Part shown: positions 1-5,607 of the stretch, piece by piece
Layout of the letters: every line of letters starts with the position of its first letter
Position numbering within the stretch: position 1 is the first letter of the stretch
DNA from: Marinosulfonomonas sp.
GTDB lineage: Bacteria; Pseudomonadota; Alphaproteobacteria; Rhodobacterales; Rhodobacteraceae
Assembly: GCA_022712735.1 (NCBI GenBank)
Contig: JAFLKA010000057.1
Location: forward strand, 1-5,908
Length of the DNA: 5,908 bases
Reading direction: 5' to 3'
The notes under the pieces: model-generated
The model's input: the letters and a program-made list of their open reading frames with translations, nothing else
Database searches by the model: none
Told to the model about the DNA's origin: nothing
Made by a program: the position numbers and the translations under genes

Positions 1-93
1 AAGTTACAGATCATGCGGGTTGAACCGATTGGTAACCTTAATGGCTGGAAACCCTTGCGCCCTGTCACGCAGCTTAGTTTGGTCAAACGATGA
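1..93 (+). CDS. cobL: Precorrin-6Y C5,15-methyltransferase (decarboxylating), C-terminal end only
   Basis: Frame 1 is open from the left edge and encodes about 30 residues ending in LNGWKPLRPVTQLSLVKR before a TGA at 91-93. The pattern G-W-[KR]-P-x-x-PVTQ followed by a short basic end is how CobL/CbiT-type proteins finish, so I read this as the last residues of CobL. CobL methylates precorrin-6B at C5 and C15 and decarboxylates the C12 acetate side chain, giving precorrin-8. The stop overlaps the start of the next gene as ATGA (90-93), which places it as the upstream member of the same operon. Only the tail is visible, so the catalytic domains cannot be checked. The call rests on the tail motif together with the cobI-cobJ-cobM context. 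A stand-alone CbiT-type C-terminal methyltransferase would look the same here. Confidence 0.75.
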   Translation, partial: KLQIMRVEPIGNLNGWKPLRPVTQLSLVKR

Positions 94-791
94 GCGGAGT
101 GCTGTATGGTATCGGGCTTGGCCCCGGGGACGCCGAGTTAATGACCCTAAAGGCCGCGCGACTGATTTCGGCGGCGCAGGTGGTGGCCTATCCGACCTTG
201 GCGGGGGGGAGCAGTTTTGCCCGCTCCATCGCCGCTGATCTGATTGGTGATGGCGTGCGAGAGGTCAAAATTGATGTTCCGATGCAGGTGGAACGCGGCC
301 CCGCGCAGGCGGCCTACGATGCTGCAGCAGATGAGATTTCAGCTATATTAGAGACTGGTTTGGATGTTACCGTGCTGTGTGAGGGTGACCCGTTTTTCTA
401 TGGATCCTTCATGTATATCTACGCCCGCCTTAAAGGCCGATTCCAGACAGAAGTGGTGCCCGGAATAACGGCGATGACCGCAAGTGCGGCGTCTTTGGGC
501 CTGCCGCTGGCCGCCCGGAATGAAATGCTGAGCGTGGTGCCTGGCCCGTTGCCCGATGAAGAACTGCGCCAGAAAATTAGCGCCGCGGATAGCGTGGTGA
601 TTATGAAAGTGGGGCGCCATTTGGCCCGTATTCGGGCGGTGATTGATGGACTAGGCCTGTTGGATCAGGCGCATTATATCGAACGCGCCACATTACCTGC
701 TGAACAAAAAATGCCGCTGGCAAAGGCGCCCGATCCGGCACCCTATTTTTCAATGATACTGATCACAAAGGAGGCCGATCCGTGGCTGTAA
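90..791 (+). CDS. cobI: Precorrin-2 C20-methyltransferase
   Basis: This SAM-dependent enzyme of the cytoplasm methylates C20 of precorrin-2 to give precorrin-3A, an early step of corrin-ring synthesis. The 233 residues are about normal for CobI/CbiL. The tetrapyrrole methylase landmarks are in order: the glycine-rich loop GIGLGPGD (residues 7-14), AxxVVAYP (29-35), the family-specific CEGDPFFYGSFM block (97-108) and VVPGITAMTAS (122-132). The EGDP-FYGS form separates CobI/CbiL from CobJ and CobM, which carry SGDAGIY and HSGDPSLY. The ATG at 90 overlaps the upstream TGA as ATGA and has no clear Shine-Dalgarno sequence, so initiation probably depends on coupling to cobL translation. Its stop lies inside the next gene, with a 10-nt overlap. 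The neighbouring CobJ and CobM are of the aerobic type, which favours cobI over the anaerobic cbiL. The methylase family is certain; the metal-free substrate is inferred from context. Confidence 0.93.
   Translation: MSGVLYGIGLGPGDAELMTLKAARLISAAQVVAYPTLAGGSSFARSIAADLIGDGVREVKIDVPMQVERGPAQAAYDAAADEISAILETGLDVTVLCEGDPFFYGSFMYIYARLKGRFQTEVVPGITAMTASAASLGLPLAARNEMLSVVPGPLPDEELRQKISAADSVVIMKVGRHLARIRAVIDGLGLLDQAHYIERATLPAEQKMPLAKAPDPAPYFSMILITKEADPWL
767..774 (+). promoter_or_regulatory. Strong Shine-Dalgarno site for the cbiG-cobJ fusion gene
   Basis: AAAGGAGG lies inside the last codons of cobI, 7 nt before GTG at 782. It is the best ribosome-binding site in the window. It decides the GTG start over the next in-frame ATG at 842, which would remove the first beta strand of the CbiG domain. 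It means the fusion can be initiated independently, even though its start overlaps cobI. Confidence 0.8.
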
Positions 792-2596
792 AACCCGCCG
801 TAGAACCCGTGGTAATCTGCCTGTCCCGCGCGGGCGAGGCAATGGCGCACAAGGTGGCCAAATCGCTGGGCGCACAGGTGCATGGCCGTGAAGGCAGGGT
901 TGATGTGGCGGATGCCTATTTTCCCAATGCGCTGGATTATGTGCGCACGTTGTTTGCCAGTGGCACACCTGTTGTCGGGGTTTGCGCGGCGGGGATATTG
1001 ATCCGCGCGGTAGCACCCGTATTGGCCGACAAACGCAGCGAGCCGCCTGTGGTGGCGGTATCGGATGATGGTGCCGTGGTGGTGCCCTTGCTGGGGGGGC
1101 ATCGCGGTGCGAACCGGCTTGCCAAACAGATTTCTGATGCGGTTGGCGGCGTGGCGGCTGTGACCACGGCGGGCGACATTGCACTGGGGTTTGCGCTGGA
1201 TGAACCACCCGCCGGATACAGGCTGGCGAATCCTGAAAATGCCAAACCGGTGATGGCTGCGATGCTGAACGGGGCGGGGGCGCGGATCACGGGTGAAACC
1301 CTGTTTAACATTCCGGCAGATAAAAACGGGAAGGTCGAAATTTGCGTGACTGAAAAGCCGACTGAAGGCACCGCCGAGCGGTTGGTTTATCATCCGCAAC
1401 GCTATGCCTTAGGTCTGGGATGCGCGCGTAATGCCGACCCCATAGAAATGTGGAAACTGGTTGAATCGACGCTAGCGGATGCAGGTATCGCACATGGTGC
1501 TATTGCATCGGTGAACTCGATTGATCTGAAGGCAGACGAGCCTGCGATCATTGCGGTGGCAAAGCGTTTGAATGTGCCGTTTCGCCTGTTTGACGCTGCT
1601 ACGCTAGAGGCCGAAATCGCGCGACTGAAAACCCCCTCAGACGTGGTTTTTGCCGAAGTTGGTTGTCATGGCGTTTCCGAAGGTGCGGCGTTGGCGGCAA
1701 CGGATCAGGATGCGGTTCTGGTCGTTGAAAAGCAGAAAACCGCGACCTGCACCTGTGCGATTGCGCGCCAATCAGAGCCTATTACAGCGCAAAATGGCCA
1801 TTCTCGTGGGAAATTGTCAATTATCGGAATCGGACCGGGGCAGCATTCGTGGCGCACACCCGAGGCCAGCCAGTTGATTGCACAGGCTGTGGAACTGGTG
1901 GGTTACGGGCTGTACATTGATCTGCTGGGGCCATTGGCGGCTGGCAAGATGCGTTCGGATTTCCCGTTGGGTGGTGAAGAAGACCGCTGCCGTTATGCGT
2001 TGGAACAGGCGGGCAAAGGTAAGAATGTCGCCCTGATCTGTTCCGGTGATGCGGGCATTTACGCGATGGGCGCGCTGGTGTTTGAACTGTTGGACCGTGG
2101 GCCAGATGCTTACGGCGTGTCTGATGCGGCGCGACGGGTTGAGGTGATTTCAACGCCCGGCGTTTCGGCATTGCAAGGGGCGGCTGCGCGGGCCGGAGCA
2201 CCCTTGGGTCATGATTTTTGCGCCATTTCTCTGTCGGATTTGCTGACCCCGCGCGAGGATATTGTGAAGCGCCTAAAGGCCGCTGCCGAGGGTGATTTCG
2301 TGATTGCGTTTTACAATCCTGTGTCCAAGCGGCGGCGCACATTATTGGCCGAGGCGCGGGATATTTTGCTGGAGCATCGCCCTGCAGATACGCCGGTGAT
2401 GTTGGCCAGTTCGCTAGGTCGACCCGAGGAGCATATCCGCTATCGTAAACTGTCGGACCTAGAGGTGGACGAGGTGGATATGCTGACTGTCGTTTTGGTC
2501 GGGTCCAGCCACTCTAGACTGGCACAACTGGGCGAAGGCCCGCGGATGTTTACACCGCGCGGTTATGCGCGAAAAATTGATGGAGATTTGGCATGA
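782..2596 (+). CDS. cobJ: Fusion of CbiG (cobalt-precorrin-5A hydrolase-like) and CobJ (precorrin-3B C17-methyltransferase)
   Basis: The protein has 604 residues and two modules. Residues about 8-327 are a complete CbiG-like protein. The N-terminal half carries GVCAAGILIRAVAPVLADK (66-84) and the LLGGHRGANRLA signature (103-114). A CobE-like C-terminal half runs from about 207 (ALGLGCARNA) to 327. A short polar linker (about 328-343) leads to CobJ, residues 344-604: GIGPG loop (349-353), LVGYGLYID (372-380), CSGDAGIYAMG (420-430), STPGVSALQGAAA (457-469), FYNPVSKRR (510-518) and a DMLTVVLVGSS end (566-576). CobJ methylates C17 of precorrin-3B and drives ring contraction to precorrin-4. CbiG classically opens the lactone of cobalt-precorrin-5A in the anaerobic route, and its role beside aerobic-type enzymes is less clear. 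The GTG start is chosen from the SD at 767-774. The end overlaps cobM as ATGA. No frameshift or missing glycine-rich motif is seen. Such fusions are known in databases as bifunctional proteins. Confidence 0.93.
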   Translation: MAVKPAVEPVVICLSRAGEAMAHKVAKSLGAQVHGREGRVDVADAYFPNALDYVRTLFASGTPVVGVCAAGILIRAVAPVLADKRSEPPVVAVSDDGAVVVPLLGGHRGANRLAKQISDAVGGVAAVTTAGDIALGFALDEPPAGYRLANPENAKPVMAAMLNGAGARITGETLFNIPADKNGKVEICVTEKPTEGTAERLVYHPQRYALGLGCARNADPIEMWKLVESTLADAGIAHGAIASVNSIDLKADEPAIIAVAKRLNVPFRLFDAATLEAEIARLKTPSDVVFAEVGCHGVSEGAALAATDQDAVLVVEKQKTATCTCAIARQSEPITAQNGHSRGKLSIIGIGPGQHSWRTPEASQLIAQAVELVGYGLYIDLLGPLAAGKMRSDFPLGGEEDRCRYALEQAGKGKNVALICSGDAGIYAMGALVFELLDRGPDAYGVSDAARRVEVISTPGVSALQGAAARAGAPLGHDFCAISLSDLLTPREDIVKRLKAAAEGDFVIAFYNPVSKRRRTLLAEARDILLEHRPADTPVMLASSLGRPEEHIRYRKLSDLEVDEVDMLTVVLVGSSHSRLAQLGEGPRMFTPRGYARKIDGDLA

Positions 2597-3384
2597 CGGT
2601 CTATTTTATTGGCGCGGGGCCGGGTGATCCTGAGCTGTTGACGCTGAAAGCGCAGCGCCTGATTTCGGCTTGTCCGGTGTGTCTGTTCGCGGGCTCTTTG
2701 GTGCCCGAAGAAGTGGTCGCGGGCGCACCTGACGGGGCGATCGTTATGGACACGGCTGCGATGACGCTAGACGACACTCACGCCGAGATTTTAGCGGCCC
2801 ACAAGCGCGGCGAAGATGTGGCGCGAGTGCATTCGGGGGATCCGTCGCTGTATGGCGCGATTGCCGAACAAATCCGGCGGTTGCGGGCTGATGGGATCGA
2901 GTATCAGATCATCCCCGGCGTGCCCGCCTATGCTGCGGCAGCGGCAGCTTTGGGGCAGGAATTGACCATCCCTGAAATCGCACAATCTATTGTTTTAACA
3001 CGGGTTTCGATGCAATCCACATCAATGCCCGCCGGTGAAACGCTTGATAATTTTGCCCGCACAGGGGCCACGTTGGCGATCCATTTGGGGGTGCGAAATA
3101 TGCGCGAGATCGAACGGGTTCTGGTGCCGCATTACGGCGAGGATTGCCCTGTTGTAGTGGCGTATCGAGTAGGCTGGCCGGATGAGATGATCATCCGCGG
3201 AACACTGGCGGACATTCGCAAGAAAGTGCGGGTTGAAAAGATCACGCGCACGGCGTTGATTCTGGTCGGGCCGGCGCTGGGAGATGTGCGGGATTTCAAG
3301 GATTCTGCCTTGTATGATCCGGACAAACCACACGTGCTAAGGCCAGTGGTTGGGGTGAACTTGGTGGAAGACCACAACACCTAG
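2593..3384 (+). CDS. cobM: Precorrin-4 C11-methyltransferase
   Basis: This cytoplasmic SAM-dependent enzyme methylates C11 of precorrin-4 to precorrin-5. At 263 residues it has the usual family length. Visible motifs are FIGAGPGDPELLTLKA (5-20), FAGSLVPEEVV (32-42), the CobM/CbiF hallmark RVHSGDPSLYGAIAEQIRRL (78-97), IIPGVPAYAAAAAALG with ELTIPE (107-128), WPDEMIIRGTLADI (195-208) and TRTALILVG (218-226). These distinguish it clearly from CobI and CobJ. The ATG overlaps the stop of the fusion gene (ATGA, 2593-2596), and TGGAGA at 2581-2586 serves as the ribosome-binding site. It is the last recognisable cob gene in this window: the next gene lies 84 nt downstream and is unrelated. No rho-independent terminator follows its TAG. 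CbiF of the anaerobic route is a close relative, so the aerobic name follows context. Confidence 0.95.
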   Translation: MTVYFIGAGPGDPELLTLKAQRLISACPVCLFAGSLVPEEVVAGAPDGAIVMDTAAMTLDDTHAEILAAHKRGEDVARVHSGDPSLYGAIAEQIRRLRADGIEYQIIPGVPAYAAAAAALGQELTIPEIAQSIVLTRVSMQSTSMPAGETLDNFARTGATLAIHLGVRNMREIERVLVPHYGEDCPVVVAYRVGWPDEMIIRGTLADIRKKVRVEKITRTALILVGPALGDVRDFKDSALYDPDKPHVLRPVVGVNLVEDHNT

Positions 3385-3414
3385 ATTGAAAACAGTTTGT
3401 CCTGAAATCTTAAC

Positions 3415-3443
3415 TTGACCTTCACCATGACCGTGCCAATGTG
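3415..3443 (+). promoter_or_regulatory. Possible promoter for the 115-residue gene
   Basis: The 84-nt spacer after cobM has TTGACC (3415-3420), a good -35 element. It is followed at 17 nt by the poor -10 candidate AATGTG (3438-3443); CAATGT one base earlier is no better. TGACC recurs as a direct repeat at 3416-3420 and 3428-3432, a 12-nt period, which could be a regulator site or chance. If this is a promoter, the following gene has its own start of transcription with a leader of roughly 20 nt. Read-through from cobM cannot be excluded, since no terminator is visible between them. Confidence 0.3.
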
Positions 3444-3468
3444 AGCGTGGAAACAGGATGGGTCCGCG

Positions 3469-3816
3469 ATGTTTGAATTCCTACCAAAAGAAGTGCGCGA
3501 AGGGCTGGAAATGGCCCGCAAACGCGATCTGAAACGCAAGAGCCGCCTGCGGGTTCATACGGATGACGAGATTTTCCCAGTGCTGCGGTTCTGGGATACC
3601 GGCTTTGCTTTGGACGTCGAAAACGCGCCGCATTTGCGTGGGTTGGTTGACCTCTATGACGGCTCTCGCCACCTGTACCAATGTCTGGTCGTCGCGTCAG
3701 AAGAAAACAACGGCCAGATGGTCTATGATTTCAAGCGCAGCACCGCCGCCAAGGATAAGGCGCCGCTGGATTTCGTGCGGGATGTGAACGCGCCGATTGC
3801 TCTGTTGGGGCGATAG
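3469..3816 (+). CDS. Conserved-looking hypothetical protein, 115 residues
   Basis: I do not recognise this protein. The N-terminus is predicted helical and strongly basic (EVREGLEMARKRDLKRKSRL, residues 8-27). An apparently beta-rich core follows: RVHTDDEIFPVLRFW, GFALDVENAPHLRGLVDLYDG and HLYQCLVVASEE, roughly residues 28-79. Then come a strand MVYDFKRS (84-91), a charged stretch and an end rich in Pro/Ala/Leu. There is no signal peptide, membrane segment, Cys pair or known catalytic motif, so a soluble cytoplasmic protein is likely. The ATG is preceded by AGGATGGG (3455-3462), and an in-frame TGA at 3442-3444 excludes a longer form. Codon use resembles the neighbours and the frame is clean, so I take it as real. 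The pattern of a basic N-terminal segment and a small beta barrel recalls PilZ-like domains, but the DxSxxG motif is absent. It abuts the convergent L,D-transpeptidase gene. Confidence 0.82.
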   Translation: MFEFLPKEVREGLEMARKRDLKRKSRLRVHTDDEIFPVLRFWDTGFALDVENAPHLRGLVDLYDGSRHLYQCLVVASEENNGQMVYDFKRSTAAKDKAPLDFVRDVNAPIALLGR

Positions 3817-4356
3817 TTAAGGCCTAATTTCAACGGTGGTTCCGTTGCCAACCACGCGCCATAATTCTTCTATTTCCATATCCGATAACGCAATGCAGCC
3901 AGCTGTCCAGTCGTATGATATTGTTGCTAGTTTCCCCAACCCATTGGGTTGTCCGTGGATGAAAATATCACCGCCAGGGTCAATGCCAGCCGCCGTTGCG
4001 CGATTACGGTCATCGGCTTGCGGGTAATCAATGCCCAGCGACAGGTGATAGCTGCTTTGCGGGTTGCGCCGGTTGATGGTGAAGGTGCCTTCCGGGGTCT
4101 TGCCGTCGCCCTGTTGCACCTTGTCGCCAGCAGGGGCAAAGCCGAGCGCGATTTGGTAGGTGCGGACGGGCTCGCCTTGCCGGAATACAGTAAGTTTACG
4201 GGCAGATTTTTCGATCAGGATATGGTCGATTTGTTCGGTTAGCGGGGCCAGTGACGGTGGTGCAGGCTTGGGGGCATATCGGTCATAAAGTGCAAACGCC
4301 GCCACCCCGACAAAAATCAGGAAGGCGGCGCGTGATATAAGGCGTAATGCCCGCAT
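3817..4356 (-). CDS. Membrane-anchored L,D-transpeptidase, YkuD family
   Basis: The protein has 179 residues. An N-terminal segment LISRAAFLIFVGVAAFALYD (6-25), flanked by arginines, is a signal anchor that should place the rest in the periplasm. A short Pro-rich linker (about 28-40) precedes a YkuD domain (about 43-178): ILIEKSARKLTVFRQGEPVRTYQIALG (46-72), GDGKTPEGTFTI (83-94), FIHG with His134 (132-135) and the nucleophile motif DWTAGCIALSD with Cys154 (149-159). YkuD enzymes normally form or rework 3-3 cross-links or attach proteins to peptidoglycan through a Cys thioester. Some relatives (YafK/DpaA) are hydrolases, so the exact reaction is open. The nucleophile motif reads TAGCIAL rather than the common SHGCIR, a variant that I recall from many proteobacterial members. 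Its ATG overlaps the upstream lyase stop as TAATG on the minus strand, implying cotranscription and coupling. No lipobox is seen. Stop TAA is at 3819-3817. Confidence 0.9.
   Translation of the reverse strand: MRALRLISRAAFLIFVGVAAFALYDRYAPKPAPPSLAPLTEQIDHILIEKSARKLTVFRQGEPVRTYQIALGFAPAGDKVQQGDGKTPEGTFTINRRNPQSSYHLSLGIDYPQADDRNRATAAGIDPGGDIFIHGQPNGLGKLATISYDWTAGCIALSDMEIEELWRVVGNGTTVEIRP
3831..3847. repeat. Perfect 6-bp inverted repeat near the convergent gene ends
   Basis: CAACGG (3831-3836) and CCGTTG (3842-3847) flank a 5-nt loop. The repeat lies within the last codons of the L,D-transpeptidase gene and starts 15 nt past the stop of the convergent 115-residue gene. It is the only clear hairpin near this junction. 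No T-run follows it in either direction, so it is not a standard rho-independent terminator and may simply reflect the coding sequence. Confidence 0.3.
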
Positions 4357-5528
4357 TATTGCAGATCGGCGAATGCTTTTTGCAACCGGTCCACGGCCTC
4401 TTTGACCAACGCACGCGGGGTGGCCAAATTAAAGCGCATGAAATCCGCGCCACCAGTGCCGAAAGTTTCGCCGTGGTTCACTGCAATCTTGGCTGTCTTT
4501 TCAACCCGTGCGGCGTATTCCGATTGCGACATGCCGGTACCAGAAAAATCGACCCACGCCAGATAGGTGGCCTCGAGTGACATAGATTTCAAACCGGGGA
4601 TTGCATTGATGCCTTCATCAAAAACACGACGGTTTTCGGTCAGATATGCGTTCAACTCATCCACCCACGCTGCCCCTTCAGGGGAATAGGCCGCCGTGGT
4701 CATGAACAACCCGAACGAGTTGGGCGAGAGGCCAAGCGCGGCCATTACCGCACCGAATTTGGCCCGCAAAGCTTCGTCATGGATGATGACATTTCCGGTG
4801 TGTGCGCCTGCGATGTTAAAGGTTTTGGTCACCGCTGTCATCATCACCAGACGATCAGAAATAGACGGATCAACCAGCGGCATGACGGTGTGTCTGGCCC
4901 CGTCAAACACTAGATCATGGTGGATTTCGTCACTGACCAGAATCAGGTCATGACGCCGCGCAAAATCGGCAACACCTTGCAGCTCGTCCTTGGCCCAGAC
5001 ACAGCCACCCGGATTGTGAGGCGAACACAGGACCAGCATTTTTTCGGCACCGGTCATTTGCGCATCATAGGCGGCAAAATCCATTTCATAACGGCCATCA
5101 TTATTGATCAGCGGGCATTCAACCACTTTGCGCCCCGCCGCATTAATCACCTTGGCAAAGGCGTGATAGACGGGGGTGAACAACACCACGCCATCGCCTA
5201 CATCGGTAAAGGCCTCGACACACAATGCCGTGCCGTTGACCAGCCCGTGGGTGGTGAAAATAGCATCGGCGTCTACATCCCAGCCATGGCGGTTTTTCAT
5301 CCACCACTGAATTGACGATTTATAGGCACTATCATCGCCGAAATAGCCGTAAACGCCATGATCCAGCATGTTTTGCAGTGCGTCCTGAATGCAGGCGGGG
5401 GGGCGGAAATCCATATCGGCGACCCACATGGCGATGCCCTCGTCACGCGGTACGCCGTAAATTTTCTCCATCAGGTCCCATTTGGCGCAATGTGTGTTGC
5501 GGCGTTCGATAATGTCGTCAAAGCTCAT
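4356..5528 (-). CDS. patB: PLP-dependent C-S beta-lyase, MalY/PatB family
   Basis: This fold-type I PLP enzyme has 390 residues, the usual MalY/PatB length. Family features in order are WDLMEKIYGVP (17-27), the MWVADMDFRPP block (34-44), HGVYGYFG (57-64), PVYHAF (119-124), CSPHNPGG (168-175), the cofactor-binding SDEIHHDLVF (199-208, Asp200), Schiff-base Lys235 in AVTKTFNIAGAHTGN (232-246), and Arg365 in MRFNLATPR (364-372), which should bind the substrate carboxylate. Members cleave cystathionine or cysteine conjugates to a thiol, pyruvate and ammonia. In roseobacters a PatB/MalY enzyme has been linked to sulfur supply for tropodithietic acid, but no tda gene is visible here. An ATG at 5528-5526 has AAGGG 8 nt upstream (5541-5537) as ribosome-binding site. 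It is the first gene of a minus-strand pair with the L,D-transpeptidase. The physiological substrate cannot be read from the sequence, and aminotransferase labels for this family are usually misleading. Confidence 0.93.
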   Translation of the reverse strand: MSFDDIIERRNTHCAKWDLMEKIYGVPRDEGIAMWVADMDFRPPACIQDALQNMLDHGVYGYFGDDSAYKSSIQWWMKNRHGWDVDADAIFTTHGLVNGTALCVEAFTDVGDGVVLFTPVYHAFAKVINAAGRKVVECPLINNDGRYEMDFAAYDAQMTGAEKMLVLCSPHNPGGCVWAKDELQGVADFARRHDLILVSDEIHHDLVFDGARHTVMPLVDPSISDRLVMMTAVTKTFNIAGAHTGNVIIHDEALRAKFGAVMAALGLSPNSFGLFMTTAAYSPEGAAWVDELNAYLTENRRVFDEGINAIPGLKSMSLEATYLAWVDFSGTGMSQSEYAARVEKTAKIAVNHGETFGTGGADFMRFNLATPRALVKEAVDRLQKAFADLQ

Positions 5529-5607
5529 GATATTTGCCCTTTTTCATGTTGTTGCCAAGCTACCTATTTAAGGTGCGGATGCAAGGGGCGTTGCAGCGGG
5601 GCAAATC
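5529..5607. promoter_or_regulatory. Divergent spacer between patB and def
   Basis: These 79 nt must hold the start signals of both divergent genes. The most AT-rich stretch, 5561-5571, contains an ACCT...AGGT symmetric element at 5562-5574 around ATTTA. I can place no convincing -35/-10 pair on either strand: TTGCCA at 5552-5557 resembles a -35 box for def but has no matching -10 at 16-18 nt. The function is inferred from gene orientation. Confidence 0.45.

Noticed and set aside
1..90. A cobalamin riboswitch in front of cobI
   Set aside because: The sequence is coding through to the cobI start and has no room for a leader. Any B12 riboswitch would be upstream of the operon, outside the window.
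743..1399. A 218-codon minus-strand open frame opposite the CbiG-CobJ gene
   Set aside because: It has no recognisable family features, has a composition rich in His/Arg/Pro typical of antisense shadows, and lies over clear CbiG coding sequence.
782..2596. Two separate genes (cbiG and cobJ) with a sequencing frameshift joining them
   Set aside because: The frame is continuous through the linker at residues 328-343, with no stop, no internal ATG with a ribosome-binding site at the CobJ boundary, and intact motifs on both sides.
3361..3410. A rho-independent terminator after cobM
   Set aside because: The only pairings are GTGG/CCAC (3364-3375), a 4-bp stem inside the gene, and AAAC/GTTT around one base. 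Neither is GC-rich and neither is followed by a T-run.
3415..3446. A MerR/CueR-type operator suggested by TTGACCTTCACC
   Set aside because: The right half-site needed for a dyad (GTGAAGGT) is only half matched by GTGCCAAT, there is no good -10 at 19-20 nt, and the downstream gene has no metal-binding character.
3469..3816. A PilZ c-di-GMP receptor assignment for the 115-residue protein
   Set aside because: A basic RxxxR-like stretch is present, but the second required motif DxSxxG is missing; residues 43-48 read DTGFAL.
4917..5315. A 132-codon plus-strand open frame within patB
   Set aside because: It is antisense to highly conserved MalY/PatB motifs, with no ribosome-binding site or family match that I can see.
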